Below are positions 33,901 through 45,338 of a stretch of 64,000 nucleotides of DNA, piece by piece. The notes under the pieces were generated by a model. The model was given only the letters and a program-made list of their open reading frames with translations, was not told the DNA's origin and ran no database searches. Source of the stretch: Protopterus annectens (lineage: Eukaryota; Chordata; Ceratodontiformes; Protopteridae); contig NC_056738.1 of the NCBI RefSeq assembly GCF_019279795.1, forward strand, positions 481,053,281 to 481,117,280, written 5' to 3'. The translations under genes were made by a program, and so were the position numbers. How positions within the stretch are numbered: position 1 is the stretch's first letter; every line of letters starts with the position of its first letter.

Positions 33901-36806
33901 TGACAACTTCACCACCATAACAGGAACAGGCAAGCAAAAACTGAGGTTAATGCTACTCAATGCTTGAAGTCTAAATCTCAAAATGGACTCCCTCGAGGCA
34001 CTCCTTAAAATGGAAAACACTGATATCTGTGCAGTGACTGAAACCTGGTTCAAGACTCCAGACAGCACCCCTGCATTACCAGGCTATAACTCATACCTCA
34101 CTTTCCAGCTCCCTAACCTGGACCGGAACACCAAAGGTGGAGGTGTGTCCATATTCATTAAGGATATCCACACCTCCAGGCTAATTGCTCAGCATAATGC
34201 ATCCGAGGTTATCCAAGTGCAACTAATTCTGAGCAAAACTGCAATCCAAATTGTAGCTTGTTACAGATCCCCCACCATGCCCCAGGATTCCCACTCCTCT
34301 TTTCTTAATATACTGGAAAATATTAGGGTTCAACCAAACACCCTAATAATAGGTAATTTCAACTACCCCACCATTAACTGGGAAAACTACTCATGTACCA
34401 ACTCCTTCACTCAACACTTTCTGGAATTCATAAATTCCAAAGCCCTGGATCAACTTATCCACAGCCCCACCAGGGGCAACAATATCCTAGACCTAGTCAT
34501 TACCAACATGAGTGACCGGTGTTCCACATCTGAAGTCAACTCCTCGTTGGTCAGATCTGACCATTAGCTAATCACCCTAGATATCCACGTCATGCCCCCA
34601 TTCCCCATTAAGAAAGCCATGGTAAATAATTCCTCCACAGCCAACTTCATGCTTATTAAGACAGAAGTGGCAAACTTCATGACACCCATGTAGATGGACA
34701 ATACAGTTACGACTGCTGAATTCTACACAAGTGCCCTCTATAAGCACTTACACAAGTGCATGGATCATGCTATCCCAAACAAAACCAAGATGCTATCCTC
34801 CAAAAAAAGGAAGCCAATCTGGTGGTCCCCTGCCATAAACAAAACAGAAGGAAGAAACTGTTGCAAAAGAGAGTAAAATTCCATGAGTGGAGGAGCTCCC
34901 TGGTCAGCCTAAGTAAGAAGCGGAGATCCCTTATAAGATCCTCCAAAGCTAGCTATGAAAACAAAATCACCACTGATTCTAGGGACAACCACAAAGCATT
35001 CTATAGCTATGTCAAGAATCTCAATGGCAACACCCAGATCTGCTCTGAGTTACAGCACAATGGCACGAAAATTACAGAACCAACTGATATTGCCAACATC
35101 CTGGCAGATAGGTTCAGTGCTAACTTTACCCCTCCTCTCTCCCCCTAAAGGGCCCATATCTATACAGGAAGAATGCAGAGTCCCTGTAATCACAACTACA
35201 CAGGTAAAAGCTGCACTCTCTAAAGCCAAAAACACAGCATCCATGGGAACGGACAAGATCCCAGGCTTGGTTTTACATGAACTTCAGAATGAACTGGATC
35301 CCCACCTAAGCACCATGTTTAATCATACCCTCATGTCAGGCTTTGTGCCCACTGAATGGCACACAGCAACTGTTATCCCACTCCACAAAGTGGGAGCCAC
35401 CACTGATCCCAAGAACTATTACCCCATTAGCCTGACAAGCCTGGTCTCTAAGGCCATGGAGCGTATCTTCATGGAACTCATAAACAAAGAAATTGGTAAC
35501 CTCCAAACTCTGGACCCCACCCAGTTTGGGTTTGTGAAAGGCAGATCATGCCTCCTGAACCTGATTGACTTCTTTGAGGCAGTCATCAAAGCTGAAGACG
35601 AGAGTAAGACACAGCCTATCTTGTCCTCGCCAAGGCTTTCATCACCATCCCCAATTCTGGAATTATAGCTAAACTCACTAAACTAGGTATAAATTCCTAA
35701 GTCACAAGATGGGTTGCCAACTGGCTCACTGACAGAACCCACACTGTAAAAGTTGCAGACTCCAAATTTGACTTCAAACCAGTGACAAGTGGAGTACCAC
35801 AGGGTTCAGTACTGGGACCTCTCCTCTTTGGTATGTACTCTAAAGTACAGGCTAACACAGAAGGCCTTTTGCTAGCGAAGTTCACAGATGACTGCAAACT
35901 AGGAGCCATAGTCGAGTCCCAAAATGATGTGGACATCCTACAGAAGGGCCTCACTGAGACAGATGCCTGGTGTCAGAGCCATGGCCTCAAGCTCAGTGCC
36001 AAAAAGTGCATTGTCATCCCCTTTGGTAAAAACTCTGTACCCATGAATTACCACATAGGGGGCAGTCTACTTAACTCCGAATGTGTGATAAGAGACCTTG
36101 AGACCCAGGTGGAAAGAAGTCTCTCCTTTGATAATCAAATCACCATAGTAGTCAAGAAATTTTTCTACATGGCACACCACATCACAAAAGGGTTCTCATC
36201 CAGGAAGAAAGAGGTCATCGTTCCCCTCTACTCGATACTCATTAGCCCCATTATAGAGTACAATGCCCCTTTTGGAATGTACATCCCAAGACATCTGCAG
36301 CAGCTGGAAAGGCCACAGAAGTACCTAACAAAGAGGATTACTGGCCTCAAACAGATGCCCTACACTGACCATCTCAAAAAACTCCAACTTTATTTTGTAG
36401 CATATCGCCTACTCCGAGGCGATCTCTGCCTAACATATAAAGCTATGTCAAACCCAGAGCTGTTAGACATGCTACACCTAAAGAAATCCCAATCCCTCTG
36501 AACTACATGCTCTAGGGACCTAAAGCTTGCTACCACAATAAACAGGATATGCTGGAGGGATAGATTCCTGTCCCAGAAGCTGCCATCTATGTCAAGCAAA
36601 GTTCCTCATTAGCATTCTTCAAGAAAAATCTTGATGAGTGGATGGGAAACAGGAAATACACCCCGGGGATCAGTTCTGTGGCTCTGCTCAACAGGGGCAC
36701 AGGAAAATAACTTTCTTGGGTGGCGTAAACCAGGGAACTTGTTGGCTAGGCTTACTTAGACCCTTGAGCCGATAGCCTAGTACGTACCTATGGACCTATG
36801 AACTGC
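33901..36806 (+). mobile_element. CR1-like LINE, fullest copy
   Basis: Encodes apurinic-type endonuclease and RT in order and ends with the family 3' signature (AAGCCTAGCC-like text in reverse sense, 'GATAGCCTAGTACGTACCTATGGACCTATGAAC', 36768-36800). This copy serves as the reference for the fragments at 1-1111, 11913-13144 and 17069-17875. The CR1-type assignment rests on the RT block 'FGFVKGRSCLLNL' and the repeat-terminated 3' end without poly(A). ORF1 was not seen. Confidence 0.85.
33926..36501 (+). pseudogene. CR1-like LINE ORF2 (endonuclease-RT), broken
   Basis: The endonuclease begins near 33926 ('MDSLEALLKMENTDICAVTETWF', with the catalytic Glu in TETW), then 'GGGVSIFIKD', 'IVACYRSP' and 'GNFNYPTINW' (Asp of the usual GDFN is Asn). 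It ends with 'SDH' at 34556-34564, which is followed by TAG. RT: 'WHTATVIPLHKVGATTDPKNYYPISLTS' (35356-35440), 'FGFVKGRSCLLNL' (35524-35565), a damaged 'LAKAF' (about 35625), 'SGVPQGSVLGPLLFG' (35788-35830) and the catalytic FTDD near 35881-35892. The C-terminal 'PIIEYNAPFGMY' and 'RLLRGDLCLTYK' follow, ending at TGA 36499-36501. Frameshifts lie at about 34850, 35150 and 35660. Confidence 0.85.
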
Positions 36807-36864
36807 TGCCAAATTAGTGGAAACCATGTTGTGTTACTGTCCCACTGCTAAGCTAATTAAATAT

Positions 36865-37135
36865 GCAGTATTAATGGATGGAAAGAAGGCACAGACTTCT
36901 AGACTCCTGTAGTATGATAACCCTCATTAAGATAAAGTACATTTGCATTTAAAAGACCTATTCCTCCAAAGCTATAGAAATTATATACATTTGTGAGGAT
37001 AAAATAAGTTATTCTATAGCCCCAAAAGAAATTCAGACAGAATTTGGGAAGGTTACACATCTTGTGGCTGTACTACATTATCCTTCTTACAATCTGATTA
37101 TTGGAAAAGGCTTCCTCCATTGTAAAGAATTATGA
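36865..37135 (+). pseudogene. Retroviral-type aspartic protease, Gmr1-type element
   Basis: Reading 'LMDGKKAQT..LDSCSMITLI' and, about 65 residues on, 'VLHYPSYNLIIGKGFL'. This is the pattern of a retropepsin: catalytic D-S/T-G followed by the hydrophobic Ile-Ile-Gly strand. The active-site triad reads Asp-Ser-Cys, so the Gly is lost. An in-frame TAA lies inside and a frame slip near 36895. It would have processed the polyprotein. It lies at the 5' side of pol as expected. Confidence 0.6.
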
Positions 37136-38039
37136 AAGCAATAGGAAGATAAAGGCATTTTAACATTCCAAATCCCAGCCTAAGGGAAAAGAGCCTCATG
37201 AACTCCAACTTCACCAGCCTGTGGTTGTACCAACTGTCCCATTATACTGGCAAACTAGAAGAGGGCCATGGTTCAGCAATAATATTAACAAACCCCCAAG
37301 AAATAAAAGAATGGATGACTATACAGGGCGAGTGAAACCCTGCTGTCCCCTCAGATATTAATGGAGGGTAACAAGAAGGAACTGGAGTCATAGAGAAACC
37401 AAATATGTGCACAATACATAACAGTGGAGATAAGAAAGAAACAAGCTGTGTAACCCACCCTGAGCCCAGCTGTGAGTCTAGGGAGGGAAGACCCTTGAGG
37501 TAACAAGCAAACTAAAATGGTAGTCTATACTAACATATGCCACAAAAACAGCAAACAAGACAGGAATAATGTTGTTTTCCATATCACAGCAGCTGGAAAA
37601 CAGTCAGGTAGCTATACTACATAATGGTGTGAGTTACCTTTCTTGAGAAAAGAACAGGATACAATGACCCCGGTCTCAGTGTAGGGGAGAACAGGCAGAG
37701 CCTTCTACCTCTTAGGAGGCCACCAGAGAGAAAAACCCAAGCTAACTGATCTGCAGGTGACTGGATTGAACATTAAAAAGGCCAAATGGGATGTTGAGAC
37801 TCTAAGAAGAGCCAGGGAGAATATATTCATGATTACAGGGGAAGAATCCTACTCCTTTTACAAAGCCAGAGATTAAGCTGGCACATAGCTACATAGTGGG
37901 AGAACTTGTGTGTATGTACGAAACTAAAGCACAAATGTTAGTTAGGTTCTACTAACCAGAAATGACGTTAGAGATAGAATAGTTTTGTGCAAGATGTTAG
38001 TGTCAAAAGACAGCTCCAAAACTTGGGTTTAGAAGCCTG
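37136..38039 (+). other. Decayed internal part of the Gmr1-type element
   Basis: Expected to hold the protease-integrase linker and the integrase zinc domain. A stretch at about 37780-37830 ('IKKAKWDVETLRRARENI') resembles the linker region. No intact HHCC motif was seen. Confidence 0.35.
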
Positions 38040-38890
38040 TTTATATCCGTGCCCATCACAGATGCAGTTTTTGAAAGAACTGCCATGGACATTGTTGATC
38101 CCTTAATTAAGTCCAGTAATAGGTACCACTTTATTTTGGTCATACTGGATTACACAACCAAATAAATGGAGGCAATTCATTTCTGAAAGGCTAATTCTAA
38201 GGTTATAGAGAGGGTATATCAAAGAAAATGCTCACAGAAAAAAAAGAACCCACTTTATGTCAATGATTATACATCTGCTGAAGCTTCATAGTGAAGCAAC
38301 TCAAAACTTCCATGCACCATTGTTAGAATGACTTAACAGAGCATTAAAGTCAATGTTAAGAAAGATGATAGAAGAGCACAGCAAAAACTGGGATCAGTGT
38401 TACTGTATCTTCCATTTGCAATATGGAAGGTTCCCCCAGTCTTCCACATTATTCAGTTCTTCTGTTCTCCTATATGAGAAGTATCCTAGAGAATTACTAG
38501 ATACTGTGAAGTAAACTTTCAAAAGGTAGTGACTTTCTCCAAAACTGTGTTGGAGCACTATACCTCCCTTTACAACAGGTTAAAACAGCAATACCAACAG
38601 TCTAAAACAGTGATACCAGTAGTCTAAAACAGTGATCCCAATAGTCTATCAGCCCAAGGATTGGGTACATGCAAAAGTGAGTGTATAATGGAGACATCAG
38701 GAGGCAGTACATTTCAGGTTAGAGAACTGGTATTACTTTTAGTGTCTGGTTGAAAATTAATGTTTAGCAATGTGGCAGGGAACCTTTATGGTAATATAAA
38801 GGCTGAGTGAAGAGAAGTGCAGATTTAAACAGAAAATGTAAAATATGACAGGAACAAATATACCACATAAATATCCTAAAGCCATGGAGA
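38040..38890 (+). pseudogene. Integrase, Gmr1-type element
   Basis: The core starts 'FERTAMDIVDPLIKSS.RYHFILVILDYTTK' (38065-38160), carrying the first catalytic Asp. A later block reads 'TLKSMLRKMIEEHSKNWDQ' (38345-38400) and 'VPQSSTLF' (about 38432-38455), marking the end of the catalytic core. The second-Asp region is degraded by frame slips. The C-terminal signature 'YHINILKPW' is at 38861-38887. It continues collinearly into the RT domain, which supports the INT-before-RT order in one element. Confidence 0.75.
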
Positions 38891-39039
38891 AAAGCAAAGA
38901 CAACAGTAGTCAGTCTAGCAACAGAGGTTACAGTGCCCTGAAAAGAGACAGAGTCGTGTCCCCTACTAAAGATGGTGTTAGAGGAAATCTTATAAAAACT
39001 ACAGAAATAGATTCTATTTTATAGCTAAGAGGTATTTCC

Positions 39040-40285
39040 CAAACTGCCAGGTAGAACAAGTTTAATTAAGCACCATATAAAGACCATTCTATTTGAAAAA
39101 GACAACCTTAAGCCCTACTGGATAACTGAGTGTCATAGAAGGGCAGTTTGAGAAGAAGGGAACACAGTATTACAGTTAGGGGTCATTGAGCAGTATAATT
39201 GTGAGCACATCAGATCCACACTTCTACTGCCTGAGCCCAAAAAAACTGTTGTGTTCTACAATGACTTTAGAAAGCTGAGTAGCATACCTAAGTTCAACAG
39301 CAACCCCATACCAAGGGTTAATGAACAGAATGAGGCATTAAGGAAACTAGATTCATTACCACCATTTGCAAATGCATTAATGCATGAGACCAGAGGAAAA
39401 AAACGGCAGTTTCAACCCCAAATTGTTTATTTCATTATCAAGTTCTCCCATATAGCCTTCAAGTCCCATAGCTTGCATGTTGCAGAATATCTGGATTATG
39501 CTGTAATTCTTTCAAAAAATGGTGACCATACCTGGCCAAGGTTCAGGCTGTTTTAAACTCCCACAGGCAGGCAAGGCTCACAGTCAGTTCAAATCAATGC
39601 TGTGGATGACTGAAGTTAAATATTTAGGATACATTATAGGCAGTGGGACCATTATGCCCCAAAGATAAAAAGCTGAGAGAGTGAAAAATTGACTAGTGCT
39701 CAACACAAACAAGCAAGTGAAGGTCTTCCTCAACCTGGCTGGATATAATAGGCAAGTTGAATTGTACTTCTATGCCATCACTTTTCCCCTTACTAATCAT
39801 ACAAAAGTGACAGTGGCACCTAAAATCTGATGGAACCCCAAGGCACAGGATGTATTTCAACATTTAAAAGTCATCTTATGCTCTGTGCTAGTCCTGGCAT
39901 CCCACAACTTCTCTAAAGGCCTTATAAAATATACAGATGAATTGGAATTGGGATTAAGTGCAGTACTGTCCCAAAGAATAGATAAAGAAGAGCACTCAAC
40001 AGATTATTTAAGTAGAAAACTGAATAAGGCTGAAACCAAGTATAAAGCTACTGAGAGTGAATAGCAGGCCATTAAACGAGCTATGGACTCCCTGTGGTAC
40101 TCTCTCTTAGGAAGTGAATCTGCTCTTGTGACTGCAGTGGCTCTATCAGCTCAAAGAGGGAGATATCTAGCTTTGCCAGTGGGCTTTATTCATCCAACCA
40201 TTCATTGCATAGTTCTGAAATAAACCATTACAAGGTGGAGGTGGATGGTCTGTCACAGGCCTCAGACCATCCCATTTCAAGCTGG
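39040..40285 (+). pseudogene. RT and RNase H, Gmr1-type element
   Basis: 'LPGRTSLIKHHIKT' (39040-39080) precedes 'LGVIEQ', 'FYNDFRKLSSIPKFNSNPIPRVNE' (39256-39330; Asp retained in NDFR) and a deleted palm. 'AEYLDYAVILS' (39484-39516) stands for the catalytic YxDD region with Asp-Tyr in place of Asp-Asp. 'VKYLGYIIGSG' (about 39617-39648) follows. RNase H: 'KYTDELELGLSAVLSQ' (39929-39976), 'DYLSRKLNKAETKYKATESE' then TAG, and 'QAIKRAMDSLWYSLLG' (40069-40113). Much of the fingers and palm between 39370 and 39480 is missing, so the copy is inactive. Confidence 0.75.
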
Positions 40286-40338
40286 CTGGGTCAAATGTAA
40301 CATAGCATGGTAGCTGTCATATAAAAATAGTGTAATTG

Positions 40339-40669
40339 TGTAACATTGGATTGGAGCTATTTTTAATTTTTTCTGAAATGAACTGAATACTGTGTCTACT
40401 CCTTTAAAAGGGGAATGCTTACAGCTGTATGAAATAGTGCTCAGGTTGCAAACCCAAGGGTATTTAAAAGAGGGCCTATTAAGTCCAAATCAGTAAGTCA
40501 AAGTACAAAGAGAAAAGTTCTAGAGGAGTCTGGAGGTATGCACAAATGAATGAATGAATGAATGAATGAAAGAAGTGGTGACCAGAGTATCAGCTCTTGG
40601 ATTCTTGTCAGAAGGACTGGTTAACCAGAGGACATTCCTGGTGATCTTTGTATCTGACCTGGGAACAGA
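40339..40669 (+). repeat. 3' LTR of the Gmr1-type element
   Basis: Aligned with the solo LTR at 23414-24656. It begins near TGTAACATTGGATTGG and ends near GGGAACA. It contains a (GAAT)n stretch (40545-40569). No clear polypurine tract was seen just upstream. Boundaries are approximate. Confidence 0.6.
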
Positions 40670-40859
40670 GGCAGTGCTTTTGTTTTGCTTTTACTCAGCA
40701 TTAAAGAAACTTTAAAGTTTTAATTAGAAACCACATAAATTTATTTTGCAGTATTGAGAGTCCCAGAATGAGGGTGATATAAAAACACACACTAATTTAA
40801 TTTTTAAGCTGCAAGGATTTCTTATGCTTAAATACATTACAGCCTAGTTGCACTTCAAA

Positions 40860-41760
40860 GTGTTTCTGCAGGTGCATCCTACTGATGCCTCAAGGCATCA
40901 AATATTGCTTGTTCATATTTGTGTTAATAATTGCAAAACCATGCCACATACAAGACATATGAAAATTTCATCTTAAAGCTTACATGATGGTGAACACAGC
41001 TGCATTAATATTTGGCCTTCGTCTAGTGTAGCTAAATGTGAAATTGAATACTATTTGTAAGCTATTTGTAATACAGTACTTTTCCTATGTCTCTAAATAT
41101 CTCAACAAGCAAGTGATACAAACAGAACTGCTTTGCCTCATATGAAAGAGAACAGCTCATACCTATCAACTGTCCAAATTTTGCAGAATGACCAGATTTT
41201 TGCCTTATATTTTTGGTCCATTCCTCATAAAATTTGTGATTTTCTGGTATCACTGAGGACTAAAGTCATTAAATAATGACACGCATATTTATGTTTCAGA
41301 CTTTATATCCCACAGAAAATGCAAGCTAACATAAAACCTGTTATTTTAGCAGCTTTCTATGTTTATAAGAGCAATATTTAAAATCTGCCCCTGTTTTGGG
41401 CCTTTGTCACACCATCGTTTCAGGTTTTGAACAGATGTATTGTTCAAAGAGGTTTAAAGGTATGGAACAGCTATATGAATAAATGCTGCTAACAGTATGT
41501 GTGTTACTTAAATGTTTCTTGAGATATTGTAAGCTGTTTGTACAGCATTACAAAAATATTTACTGCATTTATTGCTGTTTATAAAGTCCAGTTTAAGACC
41601 TAGAACTGAATAAATGTAACCACTGTAAAGATTACTTTGTGCAGAACAGTTTGCTGTTTACTGTTTCCTGATAATAGGATTCTAGAGATATGAACATTTG
41701 TTTGATTTGTGAGGTGATAACGTCATTTTTTGAAAGGCTCGGGACACACCAATTAGAAGT
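40860..41760 (+). repeat. Dispersed repeat, copy 2
   Basis: Paralogue of 1590-2865. It lacks the hairpin array but carries a 307 bp hAT-like element (41158-41464) that copy 1 lacks. Confidence 0.7.
41158..41464. mobile_element. hAT-like MITE with 8-bp target duplication
   Basis: Terminal repeats CATACCTATCAAC and (reverse complement) CATACCTTTAAAC. An exact 8-bp GAACAGCT lies at 41150-41157 and 41465-41472. The paralogous repeat near 2552-2560 has no insertion. Length 307 bp, no ORF. Eight-bp duplications are the rule for hAT elements, and the CATACCT end is shared with the 59637-62600 element. The assignment is by target duplication and ends only. Confidence 0.75.
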
Positions 41761-41772
41761 TGAGCACAAACT

Positions 41773-43994
41773 CAGTCTTTTATTTTCAGCTGGGTAAACT
41801 TAACCAAGTATTTTAGTTTCCTGTTAATAAAGCCACTTTTATTAGTTTCCTGTTAATAAAGCCACTTTTATACTGAACTCAAAGATTCAGCTGCATTATT
41901 TTCCATAGCATTTTAGGATACTTTGAGTATGCACACAGCAAATGTGCACATACAGTTTTAAGATTAATCTCTTTTTTAGTTTCAGCAGTATGCTTATGAC
42001 AACATATCCAATTAAATTTTAACAGCTTTATTTGTCTTTAGTTGTCAGTCAGGCAATGCTGATGTCAATATACATAGTATTAACTATGATTATGCTAACA
42101 GGATATATAAATTAGAATATGAGACTGCAAAATGATGCAATATGTTGCTCACCCACAAACAAGTATTAATATTCTGCTGTCAGCAGCATCATTCACCAGA
42201 ACGGTACTGAAGGTGCTTTTTTAAGTTAGCGCTTTAACAGGTGCATTCAGTGTTACACATTTAGTGGTCTGCTTACACTGAAAGAATGTTACACTGGGAC
42301 TGTTCACTCAAAGATCTGATTAATTTTAGCCCTTTTTATGTGGTGTGTATTACTTCATTAAAGCATGATGCTGACTGTAACATTTTTCAAATAACACTTA
42401 TGTGGAATTAGTTTTGTGTTTCAATACCAGCTCTCACGAGAAGAAACTACATTTACACTTTCTCTTTCCTTTCCTGCTGTCTTTTGAGCTCAGCTGTGTA
42501 GTCCAATGGTTTTCTGTAGCTGTATTTATTCATTTAATAACCTCATGGGGCACTAGCTCAATCGATTATTTTCAGGCAGTTTTGCTCGTACTGTATTTCC
42601 CAGGTAGGCCTCCTAGGATAACACTACTAGACATGCTGTGGGACTTCGGGCTTCAGATGCAATGTCTTAAAATGCAGTTCTTAGTTTTGGTATAAAAATC
42701 ATTAATCACTACAGCCATTTTAGAAATGTTATCCCCAATGTTTGAAATGCAATTTTTACTCGTGTCCACATTATTATGGATGCACTGACAAGAGTTTTTT
42801 TTTCTGGCAGTCTCCGCAGTACATTATTTAACACCTCAAGAAGAAAGGATAGCACTTCTATGGCATCATTAATAGACACTGGAGTTTCACATTAAGATTT
42901 TCTCTGTTTTTATGGTATTCCTTAAAGCTCACAGTATTAGAATGTTGCATATTATATTTTATTTCTTTATTAGTTGTCAGAGTGTACTGTAGGACTTGTA
43001 AAATGCTGCCTTCATTTATTCCATTAGGTACATTGTCAATATACTTTCAAAAGCTGAAGTATGATTTGTAGTTGTTCAGAAATGCACTTTTTTGTGTATA
43101 ATGATAAAATAAACTTAAGAAGAGGCACAAATTTGCCCACAAGATGATATTATTTAGCACATGCGTATGTAGAGTAAAACTGGTTAAGTGAAGCTGCAGC
43201 CTGCACTACTTCTCCCAGTGTCACCATACTGCAGTGCCACGTCTTGTTGCATGTGTGTATGTAGAGTTCAAATGCTTAAGCAAAGCTGCAGCCCGTACCA
43301 TGTCTCCCAGTGTCACCATACTGCAGTGCCATGTCTTGTTGCTTCTGAAACTGAGGCAGCACTGTAGGATAACTTCAGGTCTCCTCAAATCTATTTTATT
43401 ATTCTAAGGAGCTAGGAATAGGCCACAGCAAAGGTGCAGAAAGTTGGAAAGTGTCACTGCATACTCATCTAAAAGCCTGTATGGTCAGGAAGAAGCATAA
43501 ACATTCCATAGGATTATGTGTCTTTTGAAATTAGGTACTTGGTGTATATTCTGATACCCCTTTAGTCCTAGAAACATTTGCCTTTGGCTATAGGGAACCA
43601 TGATAGCAGCCTTATATTTAGAAGTTCCACCACTGTGCCTTTGAGATTAAAAAATACCTTTGTATGTTGGTTCCTTATCTGTAGACCAGCATAGTCCCAT
43701 ATGGTAACTGTACTAAAGACAGACTGAAATTCTGCCATTAAAATATTTTGAGTAACAGAGTGATAGCTCTCAAGTACAGCAAGATAAAGTCTTGACTGTA
43801 GCATATGCCAAGCTAAGTTCTAGCAGTAGCACAGGCACTGAAGAAGCCAGCCGAGAAGGGATGGACACTTATGCCCCTCTGCATGCTTGCCCATGCTGTG
43901 TGAGAGATTTGTACAAGCTCTCCTGTTCAAGCACCATCTGATGGACAGTGGGGTGTTTTTTCTTGCACTACAGGGATAAAGCAGGTATGACCTC
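41773..43994. other. Anonymous DNA with small tandem duplications
   Basis: Two copies of a 30-bp unit 'TTAGTTTCCTGTTAATAAAGC..' occupy 41812-41871. A ~95-bp unit containing 'CCCAGTGTCACCATACTGCAGTGCCA' is duplicated at 43157-43248 and 43252-43343. No coding region is recognised. Confidence 0.6.
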
Positions 43995-44250
43995 TGTAGA
44001 ATAGTGTGTGTGCTGTTTCTTTAAGAAGCATTTCAAGGACAGCACATGCATATAAATAGCAAGCACATGCTAGCTTCAGTGCCATTTTGAGAGTGCAGCC
44101 AGAGAATGAGCATGTATGAGTGTGATAGCTAGTTTGTTTATACGTTTAGCTAAATTATTAAACCTCAATCCTGATGTGTTTATATATAATAAAGTTGCTT
44201 GAACAGAACCCATGAAGGTCATCTATTTTATCCTGACTGGACGAGTGACA
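43995..44250 (+). repeat. 5' LTR of the gypsy element
   Basis: 256 bp. It has a TATA-like TATAAATA at 44051-44058 and a polyadenylation signal AATAAA at 44188-44193. By eye it differs from the 3' LTR at roughly one position in eight, plus small indels, so the insertion is old. Confidence 0.9.
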
Positions 44251-44270
44251 TGGTGTCAGAAATGAGATTC
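44251..44270 (+). promoter_or_regulatory. Primer-binding-site-like sequence
   Basis: Starts TGGTGTCAGAAATGAG at the first base after the LTR, as expected for tRNA-primed elements (tRNA 3' CCA pairs with TGG). I do not assign the tRNA. Confidence 0.6.
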
Positions 44271-45338
44271 TAGAGACTGCTTTCCAGAGCTATGAGGTGC
44301 AGAGTTAACAGGGAAGGCAAACTAAGAGAACCGAGCACAAAAAAGAGTCAGAAATGAACCAAAGGTAATAAAAACTTGTGCAACCCATTTATTTATTGAA
44401 AAAGATAAAACGGAGCATTACAAGGGCACAAACTAATGAAGAGAAATTTTTTAAATTAAGACATTTGATAAAATGATTATCAGAAAAGCACAAAAAGGGG
44501 TTTGGAATTACCTCAGAACTACAAAATGAGCATGTTTAAAGTAAAATGAGCATGTTTAAAGTAAAATGGGCATGTTTAGATTAAGACAAGCACAAGAAAA
44601 TTATAATGGGCATAAAAAGAGATTAAACGATCAAAATGAATATAACAAAGGGCAAAAAGGGCACAGTAAGCATAAATAAAGCAAGGTGACTGCATGTTTT
44701 TTGGCAAGATACTGTGTTTTGGCATAGACTACTAGTTCACATTGATTGAAGCCATTCAGGGTATAACTAGAGTTATTTGAAGTATCTCAAAGTGTGTAAA
44801 AGTGCTTACAGTGTGTACTTATTACTGTGCATTTATTCTGAAGAGTTTGTGTGCAAAGTGCAACTATTTTGTAAAGTGCAGTCATAATACAGCCATTTTG
44901 AAAAGTTCCTTGTGCTGAATATGTCTACTTGCAGAGCGCCGCCATTACAGAGTGATTCTTGCAGTGTACAGAGTTATTTAGCAAAATACAGCCATTTTGG
45001 GAAAGTTTCAGTGTGTTGTGTGCTGTTTATTCACAAAGTGCAATTACTTTGAAATATTTTTTACTCTTAGCTTCTTCTGCCAGTTTCTTGCACAGTGCAG
45101 TTATTTTGAAATATTTCTTACACTGATAAGAGGTGATTTCTTACAAGTACAGTGATTTCAAGAGTATTCTGGTGCCCAAGAGACTTATTTCGCAAAGTTC
45201 AGTTATTCAGAGGCTTGTTGTGCTATTGGGCATAGTTACAAATACTGACATAAAGTTCAGGCATATGTGCAAAGTGTGCAGGTTTATACAGTTAAAAGTG
45301 GACTTGGGTTGCATTGTGTTTTACTGTAATTTGTTGGC

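Larger units (their letters stand above)
36860..40669 (+). mobile_element. Gmr1-type LTR retrotransposon, decayed (PR-INT-RT-RH order)
   Basis: A run of pol domains on the plus strand: protease (36865-37135), integrase (38040-38890), RT (39040-39660), RNase H (39840-40285), then a 3' LTR (40339-40669). Ty3/gypsy elements normally place integrase last. Integrase before RT is the documented arrangement of Gmr1-like elements from deuterostomes. The 5' LTR and gag are missing, presumably lost to the upstream CR1-like LINE insertion. The frame is heavily interrupted. Confidence 0.75.

Noticed and set aside
42402-42695. 97-codon plus-strand frame
   Set aside because: Composition is Leu/Phe/Ser-rich from T-rich DNA. 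No domain, no neighbours, no conservation evidence.
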